Positions 22,756-34,841 of a stretch of DNA of 64,000 nt are shown one piece after another. The position numbers and the translations under genes are program-made. The DNA is from Dillenia suffruticosa (lineage: Eukaryota > Streptophyta > Magnoliopsida > Dilleniales > Dilleniaceae). The stretch covers positions 12,127,001 to 12,191,000 of the forward strand of contig JAVTVX010000031.1 of NCBI GenBank assembly GCA_033439265.1. Reading direction: 5' to 3'. A model generated the notes under the pieces. It did no database searches. It worked only from the letters and a program-made list of their open reading frames with translations, and was not told the DNA's origin. Every line of letters starts with the position of its first letter. The first letter of the stretch is position 1.

Positions 22756-24159
22756 TCAGGTTCTAAGAGATTTACATGTGACTATGTCAAGGTTGTTGTG
22801 GACATCCTCATTAGTCATTGTGTAGATTCTGGTCTGTGCCCTCATTTGCGGACGCTGAGCTAGAGCAGTTATAGTGTTGCTTCTAGTCCCCGCCCGAGAT
22901 GTACCAATTGAAGGTGGAACAAGAGTATTTGCTTGGCTGCCCATCAATCCACTAGGGCGATCCTGCCTTATCTGACCTCTTCATCCCAATTCCGGGCAAA
23001 CATTGCGGAAATGGCATTCCTTTCCATAGTGATAGCACCTCTTGGGTGCTTGGTAAACCCCAAAATGAAACTTGCCACAGTGCTTGCACAGTTCCTTCCT
23101 ATTTCTCGTTGATTGCCTTTCTGAAATAGCACTAGAGGTAGGGGCTTTAAATTGAGACATGCGTTGGCCTTGAGGAGAGCCAACCGGTTCTTAAACAAAT
23201 CAACCACCGAAGGAGCCCATATTTCTACTCTTCTTAGAACTTTGGCCCGATATGAAACCACTAGACCTCTTCCTTTTCCCATGCTCTCGGACTTTTCCCC
23301 TTTCAGTCACCATCTAAAGGGCCCTTAGGGCCAAATCTAGAACATCTTGAAATGTATGCCTTTTGTGATTGACATCTTCTCCCTTATGCTCAGATTCTGT
23401 CCTGATTCGAATTTCGCACATAAGGACTCCTTGGAGTTTACAAACTCCGAAATATAAGTAGCAAGTTCCCTTAATTCTGATTCGTAATCAGACACCGTCT
23501 TGTTCCTTGAACAAGCTTGGAGAACTCCTCTCTCTTCTGGTCCCTATAGAACTGAGTGTAATATTTTTTTTCAAAAATTCTCAGAAAATCTGTCCAAGAG
23601 AGAGGTGTGGTTGCCCTGGCCTTCTCATTCTCCCACCAGATTCTGGCTCCCTTATCCAGCAATTTCACCACCACCCACAACTTCATCTCATCACTTAATC
23701 TCATATCGGTGACGGTCTCTTGAACTCGGCCAATCCATTCCTTGGCTACTGAGGCATCACAAGTGCCTGAAAAAGTATCGCATCCGAGTTGTCTTGCCTC
23801 TTTGAGTAGCTTTGACAACTCGACTGTAGGACGTTCGGTTGATGTAACAACCGGTGGAGCAGATGCTGTGGGAATACTAGGCACCATAGCCGGTGTAGAA
23901 GGAGGAACCGACGGAGGAATAGAAGATTGGGGCAGAACTTGATACTGTGCCCTGAAAAACTCCACCACTCCATCACTTGCTGGAGGGCGGCAATAGGAGG
24001 TGGAGGAACCCCGATTGAAGGAACCGGGTGTGTGCTCGTGGCAGCCGAAAAAAAAGTTGGATCATGTGAGGACAACTCATCCTCACGCTCAGGAGGAGGA
24101 ATCTCACTAACATTTCTCGTCCTTTGTCTAGGCGGCATGATTCCTATAAAAAGAGACAT
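22756..24159 (-). pseudogene. Chromovirus gag remnant
   Basis: A start-like MPPRQRTRN lies near 24,140. A frameshift near 23,950 leads into the capsid-like region: GCDTFSGTCDASVAKEWIGR, DEMKLWVVVKLLDKGARIWW and LSWTDFLRIFEKKYYTQFYR, the retrotransposon-gag (Gag_p24-like) core with its WW and W-F residues. A single degenerate zinc knuckle (RCYHYGKECHFRNVCPE, second Cys lost) is encoded near 22,985-23,035 in another frame. Several frameshifts and stops make this non-coding today. Confidence 0.9.
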
Positions 24160-24373
24160 TATGCTTAGCCCACTAAATTAGGTATGTGGCTAGGTATTTA
24201 ACCCCCTAAAAATAAATTAAGTCCTAGCCCATTTTGATCCATGGAAGGCTTTTGTACATCCTTTAAAAATTCTTTTAAAATCTGAAATTTCAAAAGAAAA
24301 ATGCTTTTAAAACCTTTAGAAACCTTTGAGACATTTAGAAGTAGTTTAAATCGTTAAACATTAAAATTGTGAG

Positions 24374-24390
24374 CCTACGCTCTGATACCA
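24374..24390 (-). other. tRNA-Met-type primer binding site
   Basis: On the minus strand TGGTATCAGAGCGTAGG lies a few bases inside the 5' LTR. It is the standard initiator-Met primer site of plant LTR retrotransposons, and it fixes the element's orientation. Confidence 0.9.
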
Positions 24391-24397
24391 ATAGAAT

Positions 24398-27141
24398 TGT
24401 CATGTCCCGACCCTCCCGTCGAGCACGTAACAACCGCCGCATTATCTCGACATACGGGCATGACCTCCTCATATATAGGGATAGCGCAATTCATTCTAAT
24501 TTTACAATAAATCTTCGAAAACTAAAACCCATCAAAATAAGAAATCATAAAATCAATACACATACAAGGAGCCCATCAGGCTCATCCCTGTACATATAAG
24601 CATACATCAACACACATTTAGGGAGGGGTTCCTGTACATACAATACATGCAATGTGGCCTTCCCTACCATTCCAAAGTTCCACATAATTCACAGTCTCAA
24701 AATATTTCAACCATCTCAATAAAAGTCCAAATGTCCCAAATGATAACAATAAGTTTTGCAAAGATAAGTTTTAAACAAAATTGGACACTTTCCACGTGAA
24801 CTAAGCTTGGATTCCACCAATACTTGTCCCAAAAGATATGACAAGTATCAATTCAATCCAAATCTCAAAAGAATAGTACAATAGTTTTCTTTCCACGGAT
24901 GAAATTATATCAAGTCTCAAGAGAATAGAATCCACTACCGATACCTATCGTGGATCACCAAAAGATCACTTAATCAACCAATACCAGCCACAGTCTATCC
25001 TTCCTCTGAAAAGGATTTAAAGGAGGGGTGAGTATTGGGAATACCCAGTAAGTGGAGTGCACTGGCATATAACATATAAATTAGGGATGAGGGTGGTAAT
25101 ACAAAATATATATATCAACTGTTATTCAATGCAATAAATACAATCATTTGCATATAAACAATCGTATCAAATTTCCATGACTCAATTATGCAGTCCCACA
25201 ACTTAAATTTTCATTTTCACACATTTTGGGGTGTATCGAAAGCAATCCCCTACCAATGGCCGTCGGTAGGATCTGTCAAAGGGTTTTTCACAATTTTCGT
25301 AAAATCTCCTCCACCTTGAGGTTGGCCCGAAGCTCCGTGGGGTGCTACCACGTTATCCGGCAGCCTGAGGAGGCTCTCCAACCTACCTACCACCAAGCTA
25401 AATTAAACAACCTTAGCCACGTCGCCCCAAACGGCCCGGTCCGTGGTAAGCTTAGACTGCAGTCACTTTTCCCAGTACCATGTTACCAAACTCAATTTAT
25501 CAATCAATACATGCTCAAATATAAGGTAGAGCAATATTTCACAATTCACATGAGTATCCCAAAGTAACATGGTGTAAATAAATCATCATTCAAATTCAGG
25601 AGTCATGGCTTTGTCACAAAATCCATTTCAAGACTCACCACAATCACAAAACATTTATAATTCAATTCCACAAACTCATTTAAAAATTCAATTAAGAAAC
25701 CATGGTTGAAAGCATTTTCTTATTCATATGAAACATAACCATCCACTTACCTATAGGGAGGGTATTCGCTCCCAATACCAAAATTTAATCCAATGAAATC
25801 CCCTTTTTCTTTTTAAGCTCCACTTGTCTTGCCTAAACCAAAATTCACAAATACACTGTCAATTCACCAGACTTTAATTGAGCTGCCAATGCTTTTTCAA
25901 TCGCTGAATATGAATTTGAAGAACCAGACCATGACCCCTGTGCTTGCAGAAGAGCATTGGTGACTTTTTTTTGTGACTTTCGCCATTGGTTCAGGGGAGA
26001 AAAGAAAGAAAAATAAATAAATAAATAAATAAATATATATATATATATATATTAACACTGCGTACCCATCAAGGTTTTTGGATTTAATGATGTCATTTTT
26101 GGAATGAATATCTCCATTATCATGGGAGTGTATTAAAATGAGTAAAATCATTAAGAAAGATAATTAACAAAGTCAAAACCTATATCTGGAAGTAATGAAG
26201 GCAGACTACGCTTCCCTAAGCGCCATGTTGCAGTTCTTAATCATCTTTCGCATTTCTGAAATTATGTACCTTCTTTATTTCACCAAAATAAGCATAAGTA
26301 TATGTTATTTGTTCTAAATTACTTAACCATTATGTGGAGAGTTTACTGGAAATTGAAGCCTGAATGAAGCAAATAATAATTCAAACATTTGTTCATTAAT
26401 TTTTTTTTTTTGATTCACTGACAATTCCTAAAATTCCAACAATAGTCTGCAATATAGCAAAAAATGAAACTAGACTCAAGGTTGGGGAGTGAAAAATATC
26501 TTGCCGGATTGAATTTTGGAGTTGGGTTTCAAAAACCTTAATTTTCTCCCTTTGTGAAACCCTAAATTTCCACCGTTTAATCCTTCGATTCTAGAATTGA
26601 TTGAAGAATTTGAGTGTCCCTTTAGTGTGTTTAATGAAAAATGAGGTTGGTTGGTAGAAAAATTAAAGAGAGAGAGAGTTGAGTGAGAGTGAGACCGAGA
26701 GAGAAAAAAAAGAATTGTCGTAGGCGAGAAGAAAGAATGGTCGTAGGGAAGTGGAAAGGAAAATTAGACTCCATTTCTTTTTTACAATTCTTTTATATGC
26801 AAAATCACTATCTTGCCCTTAACCTCTTAAGTTTAATTCATCTTGAGAAGGGCATTTCGGTAATTTTGACACTCCGCATGAACCCCTCAATTGTTTCCTT
26901 TCCCTGCACATTGTCTCCCCTGTTCCCACGCCACTCACCTACATATATTAATATATATTATTATTATATATATATTTCATAAAAAAAATTGGGATTCACT
27001 ACGAATCGTGGACACAGCGTTTTATATATACCTAAAATTTCAATTTAATACCCCAAAATCAAAAATCAATAAAATTTTAAATTTTTCTTTATTTTACAAA
27101 ATATTTAACACAATTTCTAAAACCGGATTTTCGGTGTTACA
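24398..27141 (-). repeat. 5' LTR of the Tekay-like element
   Basis: A 2,744-bp direct copy of 16,368-19,135, starting TGTCATGTCCCGACCC in plus-strand reading and ending TTTTCGGTGTTACA. It differs from its partner at many sites, including C-to-T type changes near its start, and carries an (AAAT)n/(AT)n tract near 26,010-26,050. Confidence 0.92.
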
Positions 27142-29015
27142 TACATAGCAAGCAAATAGGCACAAGAATATCAACATCACCATGTAAGCATCGTAAACAT
27201 AGTAGAATGTACAAGAGATGCACATTAATTCAAGAAAACAATTGCAATTATCACTTTTAGAATCATCATCCTTTTTCCGTTTTTGTTATTCCAATTTAAT
27301 TTAATAATTAAATAAATGAATGAAGTGTTGTACCAAATTAGTGTATAAGAGTTTAGAAAGCAAACAAAATTTGGGGATTCATAAATGAATATAGATCTTT
27401 TTTTGGGTTAGACCTTTAAACACTTTACTTACTTCTAATTCTATCTTTACAGGGAGAAGAGATCCAACCATGATTCCTTAAGTTTCGCCTGCAGGCTTTG
27501 CACAAACTTTTGGAACTCTATATACAACTACACTCCTCAAATTTTGCCCGCAGGCTTTGCACAAGTTTTTGGAGGTATTTTTATGTTATCACTTTCTATT
27601 TACATTTCTTTATGATTCACATAATGTAATTACCATGAGACCACAATTTTATCCCAAGGATTATGCAAGAATCATAACCAAATACCAAAATAATGCATAC
27701 TATAAAGTTTAGCAACAAATAGTGAACCAAAAAACCATCTCAGCAAATTTCTAGTATAACCAGATTCCAGTGAAAATGTCATAACTTTAACTATAGTTAT
27801 CGGATTGAGGTGATTCCAATTGCTATTTAAAAATAAGACACCAAGCTATAAGTTTCATGTTTAGAGCTAAGTTCAGTTCCAATCACTCAAGGATAAGCAA
27901 ATTAATCATTATTGCAGTCTGAAATTCTCAACACAACATGAGCACTCATGGTAAAATCAACATAACGTTCACCATACATATTCGATTGAAGTAATTCTAG
28001 TGGCCATTTAAAGAAGAGACATAGGTCTACAGTTTCATGCTTGAAATTCAATCTAATTTATAACATAAGATAACTCAAAACTATAGTAAAGTTTAGACAA
28101 GAAATAGGGCAGAAATAGTGTAGTATCATGCAATAATCAAACCGTTTTGAAAATTCGCTAAAAATTCAATTCTTCATAAAATCCTTTGAGGCATATAGCA
28201 TTTTAAAGCTGTGAAAGTCTATTTTCATCAAAAAAATCTCACTCAATTTGTAGTAATGCAAAAAAGTTATAAACCAAAAACTCAGACATGGTCAGACTGT
28301 CCAACATGCCAAATTCCTAGGGTTTTACTCAATGACGTGATTCTCTTGGCCCTAATCCATTTCATCCATACTCTAACAATATAATCACATGCAAAAACAT
28401 TTATTACAGGATTATTAAGTATCAATTTGACAAATACATACAAAACACTTGTCTCAAATTTGTTGATTATTCTTTGAGTTTCCTTACTTTTCCTCCCTAG
28501 GCTTCCTTTGGATTTCTAGACTATTCTTTATATTTCCTATAGCCTTTTGTGCTTCCCAAGGCTAGAGTTGGTATATATATAGATGGAAGTAGTTTATTAG
28601 GAGTTTAGATGGTAACTTTCATGGAGTTAAGGGTTTGTTTTTGTGAGAGAAAAAGAGGATGCAGGAATAGAGTTTTGTGAAAGATGAAGTGTGTAGAAAT
28701 GAGTATTTTTCTCCCCCTCTCACCCTCTCTTTATCTTACTCTCTACATAAATAAGATGTGGGGCCACCAAGCATGGTGATGTGTGTCAAGAAGAGTGTGT
28801 GTCATTTGTTCTTTGTGTGTCCCACAACAAAACCTTTATAGGTCCCACACCAATTTTAATGCGTTCAAACTGTAGTTAAACCACAAACATAAAACTTAGA
28901 CATGCATTGCACATAAAAGTTTCAACGATTTTAGTTCAATGTAATGTAAAACAAATTTAAATATGTTCAACAAAATAATAATGCAAATGCAAATATCTCG
29001 AAACAGGGCGTTACA
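27142..29015 (-). repeat. Outer gypsy 3' LTR, right segment
   Basis: Resumes after the TACAT duplication and ends GGGCGTTACA beside a CCTTCCCCCTTAAG polypurine complement. It contains a direct repeat of about 35 bases (27,481-27,515 and 27,541-27,574, sharing GCAGGCTTTGCACAA). Confidence 0.72.
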
Positions 29016-29036
29016 TCCTTCCCCCTTAAGAGATCT
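29016..29036 (-). other. Polypurine tract of the outer gypsy element
   Basis: Minus-strand reading gives GATCTCTTAAGGGGGAAGGA immediately before the LTR start TGTAACGCCC, a textbook position and composition for plus-strand priming. Confidence 0.75.
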
Positions 29037-29249
29037 GATCCTTCAGATCATTACTCATGGTCAAAGAGGTATGGATACTGTTCTCTTATTTTTTTATTCC
29101 AACTCCTATGATGCCTCCTTGGAGGTATGGTGGTTCAACAAGACTTTTACCAATCTAATAGTCTTGTTTCTCAAGTTCTGTTTTTGAGAATCTAGAATCT
29201 GAATCGGTTACTCAACATAAGTTAAGTTTTCTACAATTTAAAGTGACTC

Positions 29250-29990
29250 ATAGCTGATCACATGCAAATGATCATCCAAAACACAAGCTCTCAATATATC
29301 CTCTAGAGTCTATATAGTCCTTTATGATTGGCCATCTATCTGAGTGTGATATGCTGTGGAGAAATTAAGTTTGATCTACAACCTGGTCTGAAAGTTCTAC
29401 CAGAATCGAGAAACAAACTTTAAATCTCTATCAGAAACAATGGAAACCGGTATGCCATGTAATCTTATGATTTCATCAATATAGAGTTTAGCTAATTTTT
29501 CCATAGATTAAGTCACCTAGAAGAAAATAAGCTAATTTGGTGAGGTGATCTACTATAACCTATATAGTACCATATCCTCTTGTAGTTTTAGGTAATCCCG
29601 AGACAAAATCCATAGTAATATGTCCCTATTTCAATTCAGGAATAGGGTATGGTTCAAGTAGTCAAGCACCTGTAGACAAACTCTGTAATATGTCTCTTCA
29701 TACCATGCCACCAAAAAGATTGACGCAAATTTTTATACATCTTGGTAAATCCTGGATGAACAGAAAAGGCTAAATTATGTGGTTCTTTCAAAATCAATTT
29801 CTGCAACCCTTGAACCTCTGGAACTACTAGCCTCTCTTGAAATCTGACTGTCTCATTTGATACATTGAATTCAAGCTTCCACTTTTAAGAACGTCTTCCT
29901 TGAGTTTAATTGTTATCTCATCAGTTTGCTAAGTTACCCTAATGTGATCAGATAGGTCTAATCGAATCATAAACCGAGCCAAAAGAAGTC
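29250..29990 (-). pseudogene. Outer gypsy integrase remnant
   Basis: Broken minus-strand frames give FSTAYH-Q-DGQS-RTI-TLED near 29,290-29,370 (the HPQTDGQ core motif). HNLAFSVHPGFTKMYKNLRQ and SFWWHGMKRHITEFVYRC, the HHCC zinc domain, follow near 29,690-29,790. Stops are frequent. The chromodomain end expected at lower coordinates is not clear, so the 3' part of pol may be deleted. Confidence 0.75.
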
Positions 29991-30049
29991 CTTAGCTGGT
30001 AAGCTCAGTATCAATCCTCAACTGCTCAAACTCAGCTATCATTTGATAT

Positions 30050-30520
30050 TCTCTTACTCGCAGAGCTACTGCTGATACAATGGATTTGTGGCTGAGTGCA
30101 TCTACAACATTTTCTTTGTTGGATTGATACTACGGGGTAACATTATAGTCCTTCAATAATTCAATCCATCTACTCTGTCTCAAATTCAACTCTTTTTGGG
30201 TAAATAAGTACTTGAGACTCTAATGATCGGTAAATACGTCACAATGCTCACCATAAAGGTAGTGTCTCCAAATCTTTAAAACAAAAACAATAGCTGCAAG
30301 CTCTAAATCATGTGTAGGATAATTTTATTCATAAGGTTTCAGCTGTCTAGAAGTATAGACTATCACATTTTTCCCTTGTATCAATACACAACCCAAACCA
30401 GTTTTGGATGCATAACTAAAAATCACATATTCTTGTCCACTAACCGGTAATATTAACACTGGAGCCAAAACAAGTCTATCCTTTAGAATCTGAAAATTAA
30501 TCTCCATTGTTCATCCTACC
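30050..30520 (-). pseudogene. Outer gypsy RNase H remnant
   Basis: The 60-codon frame at 30,325-30,507 includes LVLAPVLILPVSGQEYVIFS and GLGCVLIQGKNVIVYTSRQL, the typical start of gypsy RNase H. Further segments ([15 protein letters not shown]-like, then [12 protein letters not shown]-like) follow with stops towards 30,150. Confidence 0.82.
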
Positions 30521-30559
30521 TAAAATGTGTATTCTTACGAGTTAATCTTATAAGTGAAA

Positions 30560-31290
30560 CAGCTATTGAAGAGAAATTCTTAATAAAATTTACGATAATA
30601 ACTTGCTAAACCAAGAAAACTATACACCTCCGTAACTGTAGTAGGTGTAGCCTAATTAACAACTGTTTCGACCTTTTTCGGATCTATAGAAAGTCCTCTA
30701 CCAAAGGCAATGTGACTCAAAAAGGTTATCTCACTGAACCAGAACTCACATTTATCTAATTTGGCATACAAATTCTTAGTTCTCGAAGTCTATAAAGTAA
30801 TACGGAGATACTGTTCATGTTGAGTTCTATCTTTAGAATAAACCAACCCATCATTAATAAATACCACAATGAAGTCATCCAAATAGGGTCTAAAAACATA
30901 ATTCATCAAGTCCATAAAAATTATTGAGGCATTGATTAACGTATCACAAAAAACTTATAATGGCCATAACAAGTACAGAAAGCTATTTTAGGTATATTAT
31001 CCTCTTTGACCTTAATCTGATGGTATTTCGATATAAGATCAAATTTAAAGAAAACCGTGGCATCTCTCAACTGATTAAACAAATTATTAATTCTCGGTAG
31101 AGCGTATCTATTCTCGATGATAACTTGATTAACTTTTCGATAGTCAATACACAACCTCAATGAACCATTTTTCTTCTTTACAAATAAAACTGGTCATCCT
31201 AAGGAGAAACACTCGAACGAATAAATCGCTTGTCCATTAGTTCTTGCAACTGAGTTTTTAAGTCTTTCAATTCAACCGGTGTCATTCTCT
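30560..31290 (-). pseudogene. Outer gypsy reverse transcriptase remnant
   Basis: At 30,936-31,160 the frame reads MRLCIDYRKVNQVIIENRYA, LPRINNLFNQLRDATVFFKF and DLISKYHQIKVKEDNIPKIA, unmistakable gypsy reverse transcriptase. The FIDD site is degenerate near 30,840-30,870, and the FLGLASYYRKF-like segment lies near 30,570-30,620. Many stops. Confidence 0.87.
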
Positions 31291-31299
31291 AAGGAGCTA

Positions 31300-31960
31300 T
31301 AGAAATGAGTATGGTATATGGCATCACGTCAATAGTGAAAGTCTATCTCTCTAACTAGCGGCAACTTTGGTAAATCGTCTGGAAATATATCTGGAAAATC
31401 CCGTACCACTGGTATGTTAGACGGTTGGACCTATTTTTTCTTATCTTCTGTGATATAAACTAAATATCCTTGACAACCCTAGATCACATCCTAGTCGCTC
31501 GAATAAAGAATACGACAGGAACTCTAATAAATCTATCACCAATAAACAAAATCTGTGGCCGTTCTGGTTGCAAAAAACAAACAATCCTCTGATGACAATC
31601 AACTAATGCATAATTAGTTGATAATCAATCCATACCCAGAATTACATCCAAATCTATCAAGTCCAATGGTAGCAAATTAATACTAAAATCATGCCCCTAG
31701 AAGCTCACAATTCAATCTCTATAAATTTCAGTAACAAGAGCTTCATCTCCAAGCAGTGTAGCAACGCATAGCTACTGTTCTAGATGTTCAGGCCCACATG
31801 ACAAACACATAATAAATGCTAATGAAATAAATGAATATACTGCACTCATATCAATCAAAACACGCACATCACAAGAAAATAATTTCATCTTACCTGTTAT
31901 CACTTCAAGTGAAGCATGAGCCTCCTGAGCAGTAACCGCATGAACTCTAGCCTAATCTCA
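31300..31960 (-). pseudogene. Outer gypsy protease remnant
   Basis: Minus-strand reading gives VRVLIDMSAVYSFISLAFI (active-site region with the D-T/S-G triad changed) and later LDLIDLDVILGMD, the second hallmark. Both lie between gag and reverse transcriptase, as expected. Confidence 0.7.
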
Positions 31961-33250
31961 TAGGCTTGGTAGCATACTTTGAGGCTATCTCTGCTGTGGC
32001 TGTGGTAGTTGAGCATGTCTAGGTGGTCCTGGCCTCGCTGGAAGTGGAAGAGCTACTACCTACTAGGCCGGTAGAGATCTAAGTGGTAGAACATGCTGTA
32101 AAGGAACAGGAAGCGGCTATCAGGGTCCAAAAAAGCAACGTAAAGTATAATGCCCTGGCTGAAAACAAGTGAAACAATGTCTCGTTCCTCCTTCACATGG
32201 TTTTGTAAAAGAGTCTCACAACTGGGACATGATGGTCTTTTATGAGAGCCATCACCCTATTCATAATATTTCTTCTTTTCCTTTCTCCTTTTCATGCATG
32301 CAGTATGAAATTCCACTAGCCTTTTCCTATTTGTCCTCAGTGACCAATTCCAAAGCTTTAACATTATTCACCAAATCTTTGTATGTGGTAAAAGGTTGGG
32401 CTCCCAAATACTTCTAAAAGAAGGATCGCAATCCTTGTCTAAATCTCTTTTCTCTCTTTTCATCTATATCAACCAAGTTTAGAGCATAAACTGACAGTCT
32501 AGTAAAGCGGTTCTCATACTAACTGACAGTATGACTACCATGTCTCAAATTTAGAAACTCAGACATGTTTTGGTCTTTAATAAAATAAGGTACATATATC
32601 TTATAGAAAATCTGAATGAAATCAACGCAAAAAATAGACTAAAGGTCGTTCCCACATTTGAAACTTAACTCTAAACTCCACCAATCATAGGCAGCTTCCT
32701 TCAGGTAATGGGTGGCAAGTCTGACCTTCTACTCCTCAGTAACCATAAATTCATAAAAGAGTCTCTACATCTCAATAATCCAGATCTCTGCAATCTGTAG
32801 GTCATCACTCCCTAAAAAAAATCATCGACTCCATTTTTCCGAACTCAATCATAAATTTCTAGAACTGACGGTCCTCCCGAGACCCACATGTTCCCTCTAT
32901 CTTCATGTTCCTCTGTATACTGTGTGGTTCTTGATCTCGATCTAATCTAGCCTAATCCGATTCAGAACCAACCAATGTAGCTGGTGTGGTTGAAACTGAC
33001 ATAGCTAAGGGGGCTATGGTGGCTTGAGGGGCTGAAGGGACATCTGCGATCTCAATCACCGGTTGAGATAGTCTTTCAATTAATTTACGTATATCCCTGG
33101 ATATAGTACCCACCATAGTCATCAAAGTATTCAAAACTTATTGCAAATCTGGCCCCTGTGCCCTCTAATCACCTGGTGTCTAGGAATTAGATTCCTACCT
33201 CTGCTCATCATCTCTCGATTCCCCCTTAAGAGGTATCTTATCTCGTCTTC
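31961..33250 (-). pseudogene. Outer gypsy gag remnant
   Basis: Fragments include a zinc knuckle of the form CFTCFQPGHYTLRC near 32,130-32,180 (normally CFRCGQPGHI..C). A KEKRFRQGLRSFF-like segment and ATHYLKEAAYDWWSLEL lie around 32,420-32,720, and a proline/alanine-rich N-terminal frame sits at 32,952-33,134. This matches the gag of plant chromoviruses. Stops and frameshifts are scattered throughout. Confidence 0.75.
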
Positions 33251-33374
33251 TCATCGTAACCATTTCGTATGCCAATAATCTAATGCATGTAAATAACAAA
33301 CAATGTCACTCATTAGATAAATCACCCTTTATCTAATAATCTATACTTATAGTCTCAAATTCTATGTATAAATT

Positions 33375-33420
33375 CTGTACCAACTGTGACACTCCAAAAA
33401 ATCGTTATTATAGTTATTGG
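33375..33420 (-). other. Degenerate primer site and start of outer gypsy 5' LTR
   Basis: TCTGTACCA at 33,375-33,382 is a damaged form of TCTGATACCA (complement of the tRNA-Met primer site). It is followed within three bases by TGTGACACTCC, resembling the LTR start TGTCACACCCC. After ~30 bases similarity to the 3' LTR is lost, so the 5' LTR is truncated. Confidence 0.55.
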
Positions 33421-33696
33421 CTACCAATTTTTTTTTTTTTTTTGCTTTCCTTTTTTTTGGGGGGGGAGGGAGGGAGAGAGAGAGAGAAGGATTGTTGCTT
33501 TGGACACATTATCTACCATCTAAACAAATTTATTATTTGGCCGCAGACATGAAAGTAAGTGTTGGAGAAGAGGTCCGATGTAATCTTTCTTATACAAAAT
33601 ACCAAATGGTTAGCTTAACTAACTAATTAATATCCTTTTAAGTTAAAAAATTAAACTTAAAACTCTAATAAAATTTTTTTTTTTTAAATGTTGAGC
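33421..33696. other. Low-complexity flank
   Basis: Holds poly-T, a G-run and a (GA)n tract (about 33,430-33,488), then AT-rich sequence. No gene seen. Confidence 0.5.
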
Positions 33697-33836
33697 ATAC
33701 TACGCGGATTTCATATATGAGTTTATTCACTGACTCGTTGGTTACAGTGGATATGAGTTTATTCATGCATAGCATGGGTTTTGTAGCTAATTTGATTATA
33801 AGTAATCATAATTTCAATTTCATTATTTGTTAAAAT
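33697..33836 (+). repeat. Left copy of a perfect 140-bp direct duplication
   Basis: Starts ATACTACGCGGATTTC and ends TTATTTGTTAAAAT. It is identical base for base, by eye, to 36,327-36,466. The two copies flank the truncated Tat-like fragment exactly. Confidence 0.93.
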
Positions 33837-34798
33837 AGATGTGGAGCTGAATTTGTGATAGTGTCTCCTTCCATTTTCAAGATGTAAAAATCAGTTAGAA
33901 AAATTAATTCGTTAACCTGCACCAAAACATCTTCAACAATCCCCTCTGGATCAGCGCATTTTTCAGGTAGAATTCCTTTGTTGATATCACATACATTCTT
34001 ACCCATCTCATCACCTCTTATTTTCCCTACTTCCTTCTCGTATTCTTCCATCTTGGATTCCTCAAACTTAATTGGACTTTCATCGATGGCCTTATCCTCT
34101 TCTTCTTCATCCTTCATTTCATCTACCTTCTTAGACGATGGTGGGGTTGATCGCAACACCATTGCACTATCATTCTCCTTAGGGTTTACTACCGTTTGTG
34201 AAGGTAATTTCCCTGAGATTCGAACCTCCAAATTGCTAACCGAAGTGGCTAGCTGAGTGATTTGATTTCCCAAATTTTGAATACTAGCTCTCGTTTCCTG
34301 TTGAAATTGTTGAGTATTAGTCGCGAGAGCCTTAACTATATCCTCTAAAGACATACCAAAATTTGAGGGTTGTGCAGGTGTGGGTGTTGTTCTGTTGAAG
34401 TGTTGCCATCTCGTGTGTCCTCCTTGGTGTCCATAGCTCAAGTTTGGTTGATCCCTCCATTCAGGATTATAATAATGGGAGAAAAAATCATACGTACATT
34501 GAGGTTGATCAGGGAATCCTCCTATCATATTTACTTGTTGAATGAAATCTTCTTGTAGGGATGGACACATATCTGTCGGATGTCCGGGAACTGAGCATAT
34601 GCCACAAACTTTGGTTGCACGTATTTGCCTTGCAGCCATCTGACGAACCAAAGCAGTCAATTCAGAAATTTGATTTTCAAAATTCGAGTGACTTACCTCA
34701 TGAGCTGGGTTCTCGATGCACAAGGAATGTTGGTTCAAAATTGATGCAGCTAACTCCATCTTTTCCTCTCCAAAAATCAATAAACAAGTGAAAAGCAC
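33837..34798 (-). pseudogene. Tat/Athila-like gag C-terminus and protease start
   Basis: An open frame of about 320 codons. Near the start it reads ENQISELTALVRQMAARQ, then a knuckle-like CGICSVPGHPTDMCPSLQE, then VNMIGGFPDQPQ and HYYNPEWRDQPNLSYGHQGG. A coiled NTQQFQQETRASIQNLGNQI segment and an acidic MKDEEEEDKAIDESPIKFEE region follow. It ends with VLVQVNELIFLTDFYILKME, the beginning of the protease domain. The usual ~400-residue capsid part before the knuckle is absent. The apparent start codon and the final residues come from deletion and insertion junctions. Confidence 0.85.
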
Positions 34799-34820
34799 AA
34801 ACTAAAAAATTAAAATAGTT

Positions 34821-34836
34821 CCCCGGCAACGGCACA
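34821..34836 (-). other. tRNA-Asp-type primer binding site
   Basis: Minus-strand TGTGCCGTTGCCGGGG resembles the TGGCGCCGTTGCCGGGG primer site used by Tat/Athila elements, and lies 5 bases inside the LTR end. Confidence 0.75.
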
Positions 34837-34841
34837 AAATT

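Larger units (their letters stand above)
16368..27141 (-). mobile_element. Ty3/gypsy chromovirus, Tekay/Del-like, nearly complete
   Basis: A 10,774-bp element flanked by a perfect 5-bp target duplication TACAT (16,363-16,367 and 27,142-27,146). Long LTRs (2,768 and 2,744 bp) start TGTCA and end GGTATTACA / GGTGTTACA. A tRNA-Met-type primer site (24,374-24,390) abuts the 5' LTR, and gag, protease, reverse transcriptase, RNase H, integrase and a C-terminal chromodomain-like tail are all recognisable. Long LTRs plus that tail fit the Tekay (Del) lineage. Frameshifts and stops break the polyprotein, and the LTRs differ at several sites per 100 bases by eye, so this is an old, inactive copy. Confidence 0.93.
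15796..33420 (-). mobile_element. Outer Ty3/gypsy element (degenerate, with nested insertion)
   Basis: Read on the minus strand, gag (31,961-33,250), protease, reverse transcriptase, RNase H and integrase remnants run towards lower coordinates and end in a polypurine tract (29,016-29,036) and a 3' LTR. That LTR starts TGTCACACCCC (15,796) and ends GGGCGTTACA (29,015). It is cut in two by the Tekay-type element at 16,368-27,141. At the other end only a degenerate primer site and the first bases of the 5' LTR remain (33,375-33,420). All domains are full of stops. The order (reverse transcriptase, RNase H, integrase) identifies Ty3/gypsy, and the gag and pol motifs are closest to chromoviruses. 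Confidence 0.82.
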
